From Brachypterus glaber (lineage: Eukaryota > Arthropoda > Insecta > Coleoptera > Kateretidae), in contig OY294046.1 of the NCBI GenBank assembly GCA_958510825.1, forward strand, positions 3,286,001 through 3,350,000: a DNA stretch of 64,000 nucleotides, given 5' to 3'. Position 1 is the first letter of the stretch. Each line of letters starts with the position of its first letter. Below, in pieces: positions 1-12,600 of the stretch. A program made the translations under genes and the position numbers. Below the pieces are notes generated by a model. The model did not search any database and was not told the origin of the DNA. It was given only the letters and a program-made list of their open reading frames with translations.

Positions 1-702
1 TTAATTTTAGGGGTTGGGTTTTAAAAAGTTTTTTTAAAAAAGTTTTTAAAAAAATTTTTTTAAAAAAATTTTAAAAAAGTTTTTCTACTTACTTGTCAGT
101 GCCTGGACAAAATTGCATAAAAACTAATTGTACACATAATAAATTATAACAAATAAAACATAAATTATAAAAATTACACAATAGAAACTGTTAAGAACTA
201 AATTAAAATTAAAATAAAGCGCGATCGATGTGTAAACAAATACTGACTGATAAAAATTATTGTGAGAAGCAGTGAGCAGCGGTTAAAAACAAGGTATCAA
301 GAGCGCAGTTTAATTAAATTAAATTTTTAATCAATAACCAGGTAAAGCTTAACAATAATTTCAAACCTCTTTTTAAAAATTTAATTTAATTAAACTGCGC
401 TCTTGATACCTTGTTTTTAACCGCTGCTCACTGCTTCTCACAATAATTTTTATCAGTCAGTATTTGTTTACACATCGATCGCGCTTTATTTTAATTTTAA
501 TTTAGTTCTTAACAGTTTCTATTGTGTAATTTTTATAATTTATGTTTTATTTGTTATAATTTATTATGTGTACAATTAGTTTTTATGCAATTTTGTCCAG
601 GCACTGACAAGTAAGTAGAAAAACTTTTTTAAAATTTTTTTAAAAAAATTTTTTTAAAAACTTTTTTAAAAAAACTTTTTAAAACCCAACCCCTAAAATT
701 AA
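1..702. repeat. near-perfect long palindrome (foldback element)
   Basis: Bases 1 to about 330 are the reverse complement of about 373 to 702, with a loop of roughly 40 bases. Every block compared by eye matched, including the AT homopolymer stretches. The outer end reads TTAATTTTAGGGGTTGGG on the left and its complement on the right. The left arm starts at the window edge, so the element could extend further left. No coding sequence is seen in it. A foldback transposon is the simplest reading; an assembly snap-back artefact is the alternative. Confidence 0.85.
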
Positions 703-943
703 TAACCCCATTTTTCACCGTATTTATGCCCCCCCTTTTTCTTACTTTTCAGTGCCAGCCCTGATGATGAATCGATAACGATTTGAAAGGCCTTGGCAGA
801 TTTTTTAATGAAATTATACCGTCAAATACAAAAATCTTCGTCTTCATTAATATTTCTTTTCTCTAGCAAAAATGTTCAGTATCTAAGCACTACATTTTTA
901 GTATTATTTTTGCAAATATTGCAATTTTGAATGTTTCTATCTA

Positions 944-1237
944 GGGCCCTATGGTATCTTCAACTTTAAAATGCAGTAAGTGTAAACAAACGCACGTGAA
1001 AACAACGGATTTAGTGACAGGGTAGGACTTAAAACAAAATATTTCTATATAACGGTCCATTGCAATGCATTGTACGCTTCATCGCAAGTGCTCACGTACT
1101 GACCTATTTAATTTTCTACATCCCTACTCTCGCAACATTCGAGTGTTTTAACCAATGAAACCACGCGCCAGTTGACGCGTGCGAGATTCTTTTATTTACT
1201 TCGGCTGCATCTTGAAGTTGAATATACTATAGGGGCA
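944..1237. mobile_element. small inverted-repeat element (MITE-like)
   Basis: A segment near 944-975 (GGGCCCTATGGTATCTTCAA and on) is an imperfect inverted match, over about 33 bases, to 1204-1237, which ends CTATAGGGGC. The interior of about 230 bases has no open frame. No convincing target duplication is seen. Confidence 0.5.
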
Positions 1238-1548
1238 TAAAATTTGGTATGTATTATATATTAGTTCTATTAACTAGTGTACAGCTAAATTTTACTTGTA
1301 CAGTTGGATTCAAGATGCAGTCGCTTTATACTACGACGTTTCAAGAATGCTTTAACTTGGAGACTTGAAATTTGGAACAAATATTTTTCTCGTGTTGAAA
1401 AACCTTTGCTCCAAATTTTAAGTATCTATGTCAAAGCGTTCTTGTAATATCATAATGTAAGGTTTATTTGTAAATGACTTGCAGAGACTTTACCAATTTT
1501 GACAAAACTAAATCTGCAACTTTTTAGGAATTAATTTTTTTCGTATTA
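1238..1548. other. no recognised feature
   Basis: AT-rich sequence with no coding signature. It contains CTTGGAGACTTGAAATTTGG-type text that resembles module sequences found elsewhere in the window, but no boundary can be set. Confidence 0.4.
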
Positions 1549-2853
1549 CGCGATAGGTATTTTTTGAAGTATTTAAACAAAATACTATTCACGGTTCGCC
1601 GTTATTCATTTTTAGTTCGACTTCGGAAAACAGTTTTCTAATATAATTTGTTTACTATTTATGTAAATATTGACTTAAAACCAAAAATAAATAATCAATT
1701 GGGCGAAACGTTTTTTAATCGCAAAAAAGCGTCATAACTCCATAACTTTTGAATGAGTAGATCAATTTGAACAAAATTTACATTGTCGTACCTATTAATT
1801 AAAAACAAAAATAAATTTTGAAACTTTTAAAAAATTAAAATACATACAAAATATATTTTTCATGTTCTTCTTTTTATTTTTTGTAGTTTTAGATTAAACC
1901 GTATTTTATTTTTAATTAATAAACAAGAATAGTATATTCTATAACTAGTATGGAATAGACATTATTCCGCGCGAGCGGAAAGTTTGTCATACGAGCCGGC
2001 AGGCCAGTATGACGGTCCCGCGAGCGCGGAATGACTATTCCATACGTGTTGTAGACTACACTTTTTCTTCGACTGCAAATATGAAACACTGTATGGCTTT
2101 AAACTGTGGACAAGGTTAAAAACAATGTTTTTTGTTACTCGACTTTGTAAATGCAACAAAACACATATTTTTAAATAAAGCTATTAATGTTATTTAATAA
2201 TTTTATCAAATCAGTACCTAAAAGAGATTTTTATTTAATTTTAGCACATATTTACAAATTATAATGCAAAAAATGATGGTTATGTCAGATTGTTGTGACA
2301 TATATTAGGTTTAAATATTTAACAATAGATGGAGCAGTTTTAATTTTTTGAACTAAATTGATAAAAAACTGGTCAAATATTAAGAAAAACTAATAAACTT
2401 TATGTAATTTTAACGCAATTTAAATTAAATTATTCAATTTTTCATGGTAAAATATATATATATTTTGCTACAGTTTTCTTTACTTTCATAAACAAGAGAT
2501 GGCACTACATGTGCTCATTCTAACACTTGATACGGAATATTCATACCGTATCTAGAGCTAGAATGGATTCATTCTGTGTTTGAAAAGTGTGTGTATTTGC
2601 TTACATTCTAAAGCAGTCGTAGAAAAAATATTTTTTTTGTTCAAATTAACCTATTTATTAAAAATCTACATAGGTCACGCGACCCTTTTTTTGCGATTAA
2701 AAAACGTTTCGGTCGATAGATTATTTGATTTTTGGTTTTAAATCGATAGTTACATTATAAGTAAACAAATTGTACAAAAAAACTGAGTGTTTTTCGAAAG
2801 CGAACTAAAAGTAAATAACGGCAAACCGTGTATTAATTCGCTACCTATTGAAA
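1549..2853. repeat. inverted arms enclosing repeat A
   Basis: The block 1549-1735 (GATAGGTATTT through AAACGTTTTTTAATCGCAAA) is an imperfect inverted copy of about 2690-2853 (TTTGCGATTAAAAAACGTTT through CTACCTATTG). The arms enclose a family A copy at 1930-2633. The structure looks like a larger foldback element in which A is either the core or a later insertion. Confidence 0.55.
1930..2633 (-). mobile_element. repeat family A, copy 1
   Basis: Related copies lie at 26721-27430 and 40976-41690 on the plus strand. The family is about 710 bp. One end carries a GC-rich imperfect hairpin (TATGGAATAG ... CTATTCCATA enclosing GCTCGCGGGACC and TCCGCTCGCGCGG). The other end carries GATACGGAATATTC-type palindromes and the sequence ACTGCTTTAGAATGTAA. 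A frame of about 65 codons stays open in each copy but has no recognisable domain, so I do not call it a gene. Confidence 0.7.
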
Positions 2854-3309
2854 CGTTTAAAGTATCACGAAGTTCAAAGCAGTAGATAAAAGCGTTCACA
2901 AGTTATTGCAATAATTGCAAAAATCTGGTACTACATATTTCTGCTAGGGTTGGTAATGGTATAACCATTTTCCAGTATCCAGTAACATATTATTTTATGT
3001 ATTTGACATTTTATGTAGATTTTTTTTATTTATTAAATTTTGATATAATATAAAAACATAATTTTTTTTATTTTCACTAGAAAAAAGACAATTTTACATT
3101 ACAGTATTTTTTTTCTTTGTGTAGTTTTTTAGCCCTTATGTAACTATTTCTCAGTCTAATGGTTTGTGGTAATATTTGTTTGGTATTATTTTATATTCGA
3201 TATTTTTGGGATCTTAAGTTCAAAAGTTAAATGGAGGGCGGACTTAAGACACTGCACTTTATATCGTTTTCCATTGATTTTGGGCTGCTGAATCCGACTT
3301 TCTCTATCA
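2854..3309. other. no recognised feature
   Basis: AT-rich sequence with poly-T runs. No open frame, no inverted ends and no match to the repeat families named here was seen. Confidence 0.4.
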
Positions 3310-4200
3310 CATCAAAATACCAAAGTTTTTGTATGATCATACATAATTATGTCTCATTTTACGTAAAATTATGCATTATGATCATGTCTGGATTTTGACC
3401 ATGCATGAATTTTGACCCGGTATGATCATACATAATTATGTATGGGTATATGCATAATTATGTACGAGTATAAATAGACGTATGCCTACTTATGTATGAT
3501 CACGTATAAAATTAAAAATTTGGCGAAGGCGCCATATCTGGCCATGCATGAAATTTTTTTGTATGATTATGCATAATTATACCTAAAATTATGCATAATT
3601 ATGTATGATCATACCGGTCAAAATTCATACATGGTCATACATAATTATGTATGGGTATATGCATAATTATGTATGAGTATAAATAGACCTATGGCTACTT
3701 ATGTATGATCACGTATAAAATTTAAAATGTGGGCGAAGGCGCACCATATCTGGCCAAGCATGACAAAGTTTTTGTATGATTATGCATAATTATACCTAAA
3801 ATTAGGTATAATTATGCATAATTGCACCTAAAAGTATGCATAATCATGCAAATTATGTATGATCATGTCTGGATTTTGACCATGTATAAATTTTCACCCC
3901 TTATGATCATACGTAATTATGTATGGGTATATGCATAATTATGTATGAGTATAAATAGACCTATGCATACTTATGTATGATCACGTAAAAAATTTAAAAT
4001 TTTGACAAAGTTTTTGTATGACTATGCATAATTATGTATAATTATACCTAAATTAGGTATAATTATGTATAATTTCACCTAAAAGTATGCATAATCATAC
4101 CTAATTAGGTATGATCATACCGGCTCAAAATTCATACATGGTCTAAAATTCAGACAGGATAATACAAAAATTTTGCATGATTATGCATAATTATGCAAAA
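3310..4200. repeat. degenerate tandem array built of CATAATTATG palindromes
   Basis: The anchor CATACATAATTATGTATGGG recurs at about 3427, 3636 and (one change) 3908, so the period is roughly 210 to 270 bases. Each unit continues through TATGAGTATAAATAGACCTA, then ATGTATGATCACGTA, and in two units GGGCGAAGGCGC-like text. Short self-complementary words (CATAATTATG, TATGATCATA) are scattered throughout. No protein coding is seen. Confidence 0.75.
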
Positions 4201-4357
4201 ACTTTTTTTCCCCGGAACATTTATCGGATTCGCATTCATCTGTTGGAAACTACATAATATAGGGTTGCGATATTATCGCATCCCTGTTGGAGGATGTTTT
4301 TTTGGATATTGGTATTAATTAATTTTAGCAAGGCAATAAGTAGTGGGGTATAAAATT

Positions 4358-4445
4358 GTCATAAAATCATAAAATGACCCAGTTTGTCCTAAAATCGTCA
4401 TAAAATAAAATTACTGTCATAAAAGTCATAAAATTTCATAAAAAT
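4358..4445. repeat. CATAAAAT short repeats
   Basis: The word (G)TCATAAAAT recurs about eight times in under 100 bases with irregular spacing. Confidence 0.6.
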
Positions 4446-4489
4446 ACTCATACTTTATACTTTAGAGCGACCTTGGAGAGAAGTTTTTT

Positions 4490-4900
4490 TTTAATATTTT
4501 TAATATTTTCTTTAAAATTGGTGTATGGGGCTCGGTATGGAGGTTTTTGAGGTCGCTGAAACTGAATCTGTTCATACATTTTTTCTACACCCCCGGCGGG
4601 CAGGGGGTAATTATTTTTAAATATTTAAAATATTTTTTAGTGAAAATTGCTATACAGGGTTTTTTAGGTTGCTGAACTCACTTTTGGAATAAATATTTTC
4701 TTACTCCATCCCCTGGGGGTAAAAGGCAATCATTTTTAAATTTTTGAGTTGAATCTGTTTTAACTTCATCTTTGCAGGGCAGGAGTAACAATTTTCAAAC
4801 GATTGCAGTATTTTCGTAAAAATTGGCATATAGGGGTTTCCGAGGTCGTTGAAACCGTTTCTGGTCCAAAACCACCACCCCTCGGGGTGGTGGCCTGTCC
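4490..4900 (+). repeat. degenerate tandem repeat, same family as 63170-63730
   Basis: Units of about 100 bases contain GAGGTCGCTGAAACTG, then a G/C run such as CCCCCGGCGGGCAGGGGG, then ATTTTTAAATATTT. The reverse complement of the same unit forms the six-unit array near the right end of the window. No coding function is suggested. Confidence 0.65.
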
Positions 4901-5703
4901 GGTAATTCTTGTGGCCACGATAACTCCAAAATTCTTTGAGGTAAATTAAAAATATACCTATACAAAATACCCATACCTATATTAAATACTTACAGGTATT
5001 ATTAAATTATTAATTTTTTTAATAGTGCATAATTATGGATTATTAAAATTACAGGTTTTACAAATACATAATTCAGTCCGCAGGAATCCTAACTACGTCA
5101 TCAGTTGACATTAATAATTCTTCAAGATTATGTACATAATCTTGAAGAATTCTTTTTAGTGAGTAAGGTCTACGTACATGCGGGCGTGTTTCTTAAGGGA
5201 ACTCCACTCTCTGTAGTTAATTACTACACAGTAGCGTGTAATCAGGGAGAGAAAACAAAGAAAAAAGTTAAAAGTGTGCCGTAATATTTGAGTGACCTCT
5301 TAATCAAGTTATCCGCGTTATCCGATATTTCTCTAAAAATTTGGTTGGTAGGTGAACCAAATTAAGCCGTTTTTAAGTAAAATTGCGTTAAAATGATTAG
5401 ATTTATCTTAATTATCCGGCTTACCCGGCATTATCCGAGCGTTAAATTAAAACGAGTCCACCTCATGAATGCCCTCTTTAAGTTGCAAAAAGTTTCATCA
5501 AATTCCATTCATTCGTTCCAAAGTTATGCGGGAACAAACATAAAAAAAGAAAAACAAAGTCACACGTCGAATTGAAAACCTCCTCCTTTTTGCAAATCGG
5601 TTTAAAAGGGGAACATTTTTTAACTGAAAGGAGGGTCGTGTGATACATCATTTTAAAGCTCGTAAAGTGACCTTAAATGAGCGAGGATTGAAATCTCACG
5701 CTT
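4901..5703. other. no gene recognised; contains one perfect palindrome
   Basis: About 800 bases without a credible coding frame. A 60-codon frame at 5393-5575 has no domain or splice context. The only structured element is the 36-base palindrome at 5116-5151. Confidence 0.4.
5116..5151. repeat. 36-bp perfect palindrome
   Basis: AATTCTTCAAGATTATGT followed directly by its exact reverse complement, with no spacer. Confidence 0.85.
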
Positions 5704-5819
5704 AATAGTATATTATTTACCAAGTGAGAGAAGTTTAACATTTTTGACCTGCGCTAGCGCGAAGCCCGCAAGACGCGGTCTAAAATGTTAAATCTTCACT
5801 CACGTGGAAAATATAGTAT
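5704..5819. repeat. short inverted-repeat hairpin
   Basis: TATTATTTACCAAGTGAGAG and AGTTTAACATTTT on the left are mirrored by AAAATGTTAAATCTTCACTC and ATATAGTAT on the right. The loop is CG-rich (GACCTGCGCTAGCGCGAAGC). It abuts the next element directly. Confidence 0.55.
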
Positions 5820-6516
5820 TTTTTTCACTACCAGTACAATTAATTAGCTATTTATTTATTTTTTTACTAAAATTTAATGAAAAAGCTTATAAATTTAAAA
5901 TATCACGCTGGCCGTTCGCGGCCATTAAAAAAACAAATGAATAACTTGACATTTCTGGCAGAAATTTTCTGGTGATCTGCTAAAATTATTAAGTTAGAAA
6001 GTGTTTCCGTGTTAAGTGTAATAAAATATATAAAAATGGAAAGTGAAATGCAAAGTGATGATTCTGGTACTCCCCCAGAAATAAGGGGACAGGCGAAAAC
6101 TGTGAGGGAGAATCTATTGTCTCAAAAATCAATATATGGGGGTTGTACCTCTAGTAATCTATGATCCTTACGATAATAATTAATTGTATAATCTATGGTT
6201 GAATATGATGGGCCAATGATTTTCACTTTTCGAAGTGTTTTTTGTAAAACATGTTTTATAGGTACTAATTTAGTTAATATTTTTTAATTTATCATGCAAT
6301 AAATAAATTTGGTGCCTAAAGACACTTGTAAATAGCAATGTGATTTAATAATTAAGTGAAACGTCAGATGCCAAAACAGCTGAATAAAAATTCATTATTA
6401 ACCATGGTGCAATTTTATTATTTTTAGAACCTCTGACGTCATAGGTAGAGAAATAATATTTCTACCAATGAAAAGAACAGTAATAAAGATGTGGTTTTAG
6501 GCTGGTAGTGAAAAAA
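5820..6516. mobile_element. non-autonomous element with 15-bp terminal inverted repeats
   Basis: The left end TTTTTTCACTACCAG (5820-5834) is exactly complementary to the right end CTGGTAGTGAAAAAA (6502-6516). No clear target duplication is seen. The interior holds a short open frame (6036-6164) that may be a transposase or recombinase remnant. It sits about 140 bases upstream of the SPH1 start, so it could contribute to that promoter. Confidence 0.6.
6036..6164 (+). pseudogene. truncated 42-codon frame, possible recombinase N-terminal remnant
   Basis: The frame starts with an ATG, is acidic at first (MESEMQSDDSGTPPEIRG), then reads ENLLSQKS before stopping. In Crypton-like tyrosine recombinase proteins of insects a LLPxKS motif begins the core-binding domain. 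The resemblance is short and from memory, so this is a weak inference. It lies inside the 5820-6516 element. Confidence 0.25.
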
Positions 6517-6564
6517 TAATCTTATCCCACATTTTATCTACACCACTGGTGTTTATGAACATGG

Positions 6565-6570
6565 TATAAA
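6565..6570 (+). promoter_or_regulatory. possible TATA box for SPH1
   Basis: TATAAA lies 89 bases before the SPH1 ATG in otherwise non-repetitive sequence. A second AT-rich word (TATAATAAA) is too close to the ATG to act as a TATA box. Confidence 0.3.
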
Positions 6571-6653
6571 TATTATCTGCAAACTTTAACCTTTTTTAGT
6601 GGCTTTTCAAAATCGAGTCTGTCAATATTATATTATATTATTTATAATAAAAA

Positions 6654-9600
6654 ATGCAGTTTCGTTTATTTATATTAATTTTTGTGGTTATTAGTGCAGA
6701 GTGCCAAAATTTAACACGGAGAGAAATCGAAGAAAAAAATGATTGCAAGTGCGTGCGATACTATAATTGTGATAAAGACAATTTTATCAATACAAATGGT
6801 GAAGGCTTAATAGAAGAAAGGTAAACAATATACAGAGCGGTTCAAAAGTCACCCCCCCCCCTCTTAACTTTTGAACCAGTTGATATATCGACTTCAAATT
6901 TGGAACTTTTAAATAAGACAACTTAAACTATCTTTTAGCATATATTTAATACTTTCAGCTTTTAAAATGTGGGCAGGGGGGCATGGGGGCACATTTTTTT
7001 TAATGGAAAGGGGAGTCGTGTAATACATCATTTTAAAGCTTATAAAATTATCCATTTAACTCCATATTTTTAAATTAAAAAAAAAAATTGGATTTAAAAT
7101 GGGGTTGAAAATGGGTATTAATGTCAAAATTCCTCTAAAAAAAAACAAATAATTTTTTAAAAATGCCTAATTTCATCATAAAAAAAAACTTAAAAAATCG
7201 AATGTTTTAGCACAAAAAATTGAAAAATCAAAACCTTAAAAAACATTTTTAAAAAATTTAAAAATGTTAGTTTAAATAGAGAATTTTATAAGCTTTAAAA
7301 TGATGTATCACACGACCCCCCTTTCCATTAAAAAAAATGTCCCCCATGCCCCCCTGCCCACATTTTAAGTGCTGAAAATATGAAATATATTCTAAAAGAT
7401 AGTTTAAGTTGTCTTATTTAAGAGTTCTAAATTTGAAGTCCAAACTCGTTCAAAAGTTAAAAGGGGGGGGCTGACTTTTGGACCGCACTGTATAAAAGTA
7501 AAAGACAAAAAAAAAGACTGCTGCCAACAAATTAATACTTTCCCATATAAGCCTAGGTTTATTAAAATCAAAAACAAAAAATAAAAAAATATTTCAAAAA
7601 CATTTTAAAAGCTAAAAATATCGAATATATGCCAAAAAATAGTTTAAATTGTCTTATTTAAGTGTTTTAAATTTGAAGTCAATATCTCAACTCGTTCAAG
7701 AGTTAGTAGGGGGAGTGACTTTTGAACCGCACTGTATAGAACGGGAGAGAAACGTAAAAAAAAAAACAATAAAAAGGGCAAAATTCTTTACCAACGCAGG
7801 ACTTTTCTAGGGTAAAGTACATTTAGTACGACCAATTTTACGCATCCTGATTTTTACCAAAAAACATCCCATCTGAGAACTTTGGATAAAGACTTTGTTA
7901 ATTTTTAAAAAGTCTTGCGTTAGTAAAAAATAATTGTGACCAAGATAATTTGAGCACTTTTAGAGCTTAGTGCGGAAAAGCCTCTTTACGCATGCGTTAG
8001 GAACAATACTTTTTCTACGAGCAGGGTTAAAAGTTGTCGGGTGAGATTATTTTTGGTAAAAATCGTCGCGACGCATCGTAGGGTAAGTATTTATTTATTT
8101 ATTTTTGTTTTTGTAAAATTTATTTAAAAAAAAATCATTTTTTTTTTGTTTTATTAGGACTCAGGTGCCAAGAATAGTTTGTCCGGATATTGAAAAAAAT
8201 ATATCTTGGTGCTGCAAATTAAGGACGGCTAAACCCAGAAATTCATCAGAAAATTTAGAAGTAGAACGAGAAAAAGAAAAAAAGATAAACGAAATTTTTA
8301 CCGAACGTGTCAACGTAACCTGTGGAAAACAAAGGCCAGCTATTAACATTCGTGTTCTTCAGGGATCCAGTGTGCTGCCTGGGGAATTCCCATGGATGGC
8401 TGCAATTTTCAAGAACTCAAAATTCTTGTGTAGCGGCACTTTAATACATCCCAAAGTTGTTATGACTGTAACTCATTACGTTCGCAGGTAATTATTATAC
8501 TATTTACAGCCAGGGCCGGTCTTTGCATTTCGGCAAGCAAGCCTTGCCCAGGTAGCAAAATAACATGACATTCACGTGAAAGTCACGTTAATATGTGACA
8601 TGTGATGTTAAGATTGTAGTCTCATTTAACAAGAATGTAGCATGGTGGGGATGTCCTAAGTCCGCCCCTAATAACATCACACAATGACATCCCGAAAATA
8701 ACGTATTTGTGACATCATAAATCCACATTCCTGTTATATCTAATATCTTATGGATGCCGTTACTGGTACTTTAATATTTAAATAATATTCTAGGATATTA
8801 GCTTTTTCTAAATTAAAACCATTAAAAACGCTATAACCCTATAAAAAAATCGGATTTAAAATCAATCAGTAATTGAAACAATCACAGATTGAAACAGATA
8901 GATTCTAAATACAAAATTGCAGATTAAGGGGAGAATATATTCCTTTAATCCGTGTCCGTGGTCTTGAGAAGCCCGACAGAGCCCCCTATCCATTGGAAAT
9001 CGTATAATGTGTATGCAATTTCCTTATAATAATTTACTCTATCAACATCATCTTATATCGATTTTTTTGCTTCGAACGTCGGTGAGAAGCAAAATAACAT
9101 GACATTCACGTGAAAGCCACGTTAATATGTGACATGCGATATATTCACAGCGTTGCTAAATATTTGTTATTAGATAACATGGTTGTCACGTCACACGTGT
9201 TACGTTGCAAATGTGATGTTAAATACATGTTATTTTTCAATATTATGTGATGTTATGATTTAGTTTAAAAATACACCCAAAAGTGATGTTAATTTCTTGT
9301 AATATAACATCCCTTGCTACCTGGGTGGATTTCGGTCTATTCTGGAAAATTTGTGACCACAATAACGAGAACGCTTTGAGCTAAGGACTTCAAATTTAGA
9401 ACATAAGTTCCTTATCCAAACCTCTCCCCTGGCATTGTTTATGGTAAAAATCGGGGTGGGGCAAGGCGAAGATATTGTTTTATATTTTTTATTTTCAAAA
9501 AAGAAACTTAAAAAAATGTTTTTTTTTTGATAATTTTCTTTTTAAAAATTTTCCTTTTTTCAAAAAAAAAAAATGTTTTTGTGAAAAAAAAAATCAAAAA

Positions 9601-12600
9601 CCCGGGGGTAAAATATTTGTACACGGGTTTCCGAGATTTTTGTACGAATAACGGTTAAATTTGCCCCATATTTGAATTTGCCCCCACTACCCCTACCTAA
9701 TTTAGTAAAGAACTTTTGATGGCCAGACAAAAAAAAAATTCTTGCAGATATAAATTACCTAAATATTCAACAGGTTTGTTACGAAAAAAAAATGTGGGTA
9801 TACCTCTTATAATTATATAAAAAAGTGGCGTTTTTTATTTAGGTAATATAAATCCATAAAAAAAACCTGTCTGTCCTTTTTATTATGTAGGGGTACCCGG
9901 GGAAAAAGTCTTTTATATGATAATGGATAATTCTGCAAAATTTTGATGATCATCCCAGATAGCACAAAGTGACATATTAACGTGGCTTTCACGTGAATGT
10001 CGTGTTATTTTGCTTCTCACCGACGTTCGAAGCAAAAAAATTGATATAAGATGATGTTGATAGAGTAAATTATTATAAGGAAATTGTATATACATTATAC
10101 GATTTCCAATGGATAGATGGCTCTGCCGGGCTTCTCAAGACCACGGACACGGATTAAAGGAATATATTCTCCGCTTAATCTGCAATTTCGTATTTAGAAT
10201 CTATCTGTTTCAATCTGATTGTTTCAATTACTGATTGATTTTAAATCCGACTTTTTTTATAGGGTTATAGCGTTTTTAATGGTTTTATTTAGAAAAAGCT
10301 AATATCCTAGGATATTATTTAAATATTAAAGTACCATGGTACTGCAGTAACGGCATCCATAAGATATTAGATATCAGCGCAGGAATGTGGATTTATGATG
10401 TCACAAACACGTTATTTTCGGGATGTCATTGTGTGATGTTATTACATATCAACGTGATTTTCACGTGAATGTCATGTTATTTTGCTACCTGGGTCCCTTA
10501 CCCCCTGCCTTCATTGTGCCCCCTAAACATCAAATATATACCAAAAAATTATGTTATTTTCGTGTTCCAAATTTCAAGTTGATCTCTTAAGCCGTTTAGG
10601 GGCGGACTTTTAACCCAGACAGCACATGATATCTTAAAGACGTCTTTTTTAGATCTTAATTATGTCTGGACGCCTAAAGACATAAAAAGGATTTCTTATG
10701 GACTTCTTTTTAGGGATGATTAAAAGATATCTGATTATGATGTCTATAAGATGTGTTTTAAGTATCGGTACAAGACGTCTTAACTTCGATACTCATCGTT
10801 AAAAATAAATTAACCACAATTGACTATTAAAAAAAATTACCATTTTTTTTTTGAAAAACAAAAAAATTTTAAAAATTTTAATTTTAATTTTTTTTTATTT
10901 TCTTTTTACGAAAAACGAAAAAATAAAAAAAATTCAAAAAAATTCAAAAAAAAAATAAAAAATCACATTTTTTTATGATCTTGTTTGAAAAACAAATTAC
11001 CTCTCATTCTAATTTTTATCACGTTTTTTATATCAATACGACCGTACCTAGCAACGTAATTGGGAGTGGCTATTATATTGTAAAGTCGCCTGTGCAAGGC
11101 GTCTTAAAAAAGATTTCTTAAAGACGTTACCTTTTGTAACATACGACGTCGTTAAGACGTCTTTAAGATGCATATACGGCGAAAACCGACGTTCTTAGGA
11201 CGTCTTGAATGACGAGCTACGACATCCTTAAGATCTCTTTAAGTCATCTTTGTGCTGTCTGGGAACTCGCACGGTATAAAACAATAATTTTAGATAAATT
11301 TTGTTTTTTAGGGTAACTTCTGCTAATTTAAAAGTAGTCGTAAATGGAAAAACAGAGCTGGACGCCGATTCTCAGGACGCCGTTGGGGTTCAGGAAATAA
11401 TCAAGCACCCAGAATATTACGCCGGAGGATTTCACAATGACATCGCCCTTTTGATATTAAACAAAGAACTTGACATTTCTGAAGATGGAAACCCCATCAA
11501 TAATATTTGCTTGCCCCCCCATAGCTACGATTTTAACGGCTCTTCTTGTTTGGTAGCTGCTTGGAATAAGAATGGTAAAGGTTTTCTTTGTTTTACCCTA
11601 GTAGAAATTTAAAGTTAGATAATAGTTATTTATGGTACTAGTGGGCAATATCGGTTTACCCATGAGTGCCATACAAGGTTTTATCCAATAAATAGCTTAG
11701 GAATTCATATTTTTATTAAAAATTTTAATGACATTTACAAGAAAATAATTTGACAAGTGACAGTTGAGTGGGTAAAATAAATAATTATCCACTCAATAAA
11801 GTAAAAGCTACGCGGGGGTTATTATTGAGTTTATCTATTTAAAATAAAGCTAGTAATTGTCTTATTATCTGTATGTATTGGATAAACGTTTTTTCTAACG
11901 CGTTTTTAATATACAGTGCGGTCCAAAAGTCACCCCTCCCCCTTTTAACTTTTGAACGAGTTGAGATATCGACTTCAAATTTAGAACTCTTAAATAAGAC
12001 AACTTAAACTATCTTTTAGGATATATTTGATATTTTCAGCTCTTAAAATGTGGGCAGGGGGGCATGGGGGGACATTTTTTTAAATGGAAAGGGGGGTCGT
12101 GTGATACATCATTTTAAAGCTTATTAAATTCTCTATTTAAACTAACATTTTTAATTTTTTTAAAAATGTTTTTTAAGGTTTGGATTTTTCAATTTTTTGT
12201 GATAAAACATTCGATTTTTTAAGTTTTTTTTTATAAATTTTTATTTACGTCTTCTAAAATTAGTTTAAAAGTATAATTGACATTTTTTTATGATGAAATT
12301 AGGCATTTTTAAAAAATTATTTGTTTTTTTTTAGAGGAATTTTGACATTAATACCCATTTTCAACCCCATTTTAAATCCAATTTTTTTTTTATTTAAAAA
12401 TATGGAGTTAAATGGAGAATTTTATAATCTTTAAAATGATGTATTACACGACCCCCCTTTCTATTTAAAAAAATGTCCCCCCATGCCCCCCTGCCCACAT
12501 TTTAAGAGCTGAAAGTATTAAATATATGCTAAAAGATAGTTTAAGTTGTCTTATTTAAAAGTTCCAAATTTGAAGTCGATATCTCAACTGGTTCAAAAGT

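Noticed and set aside
3310..4200. CRISPR-like regular repeats
   Set aside because: The units are long, degenerate, have no unique spacers of constant size and there are no cas genes; the window is eukaryotic.
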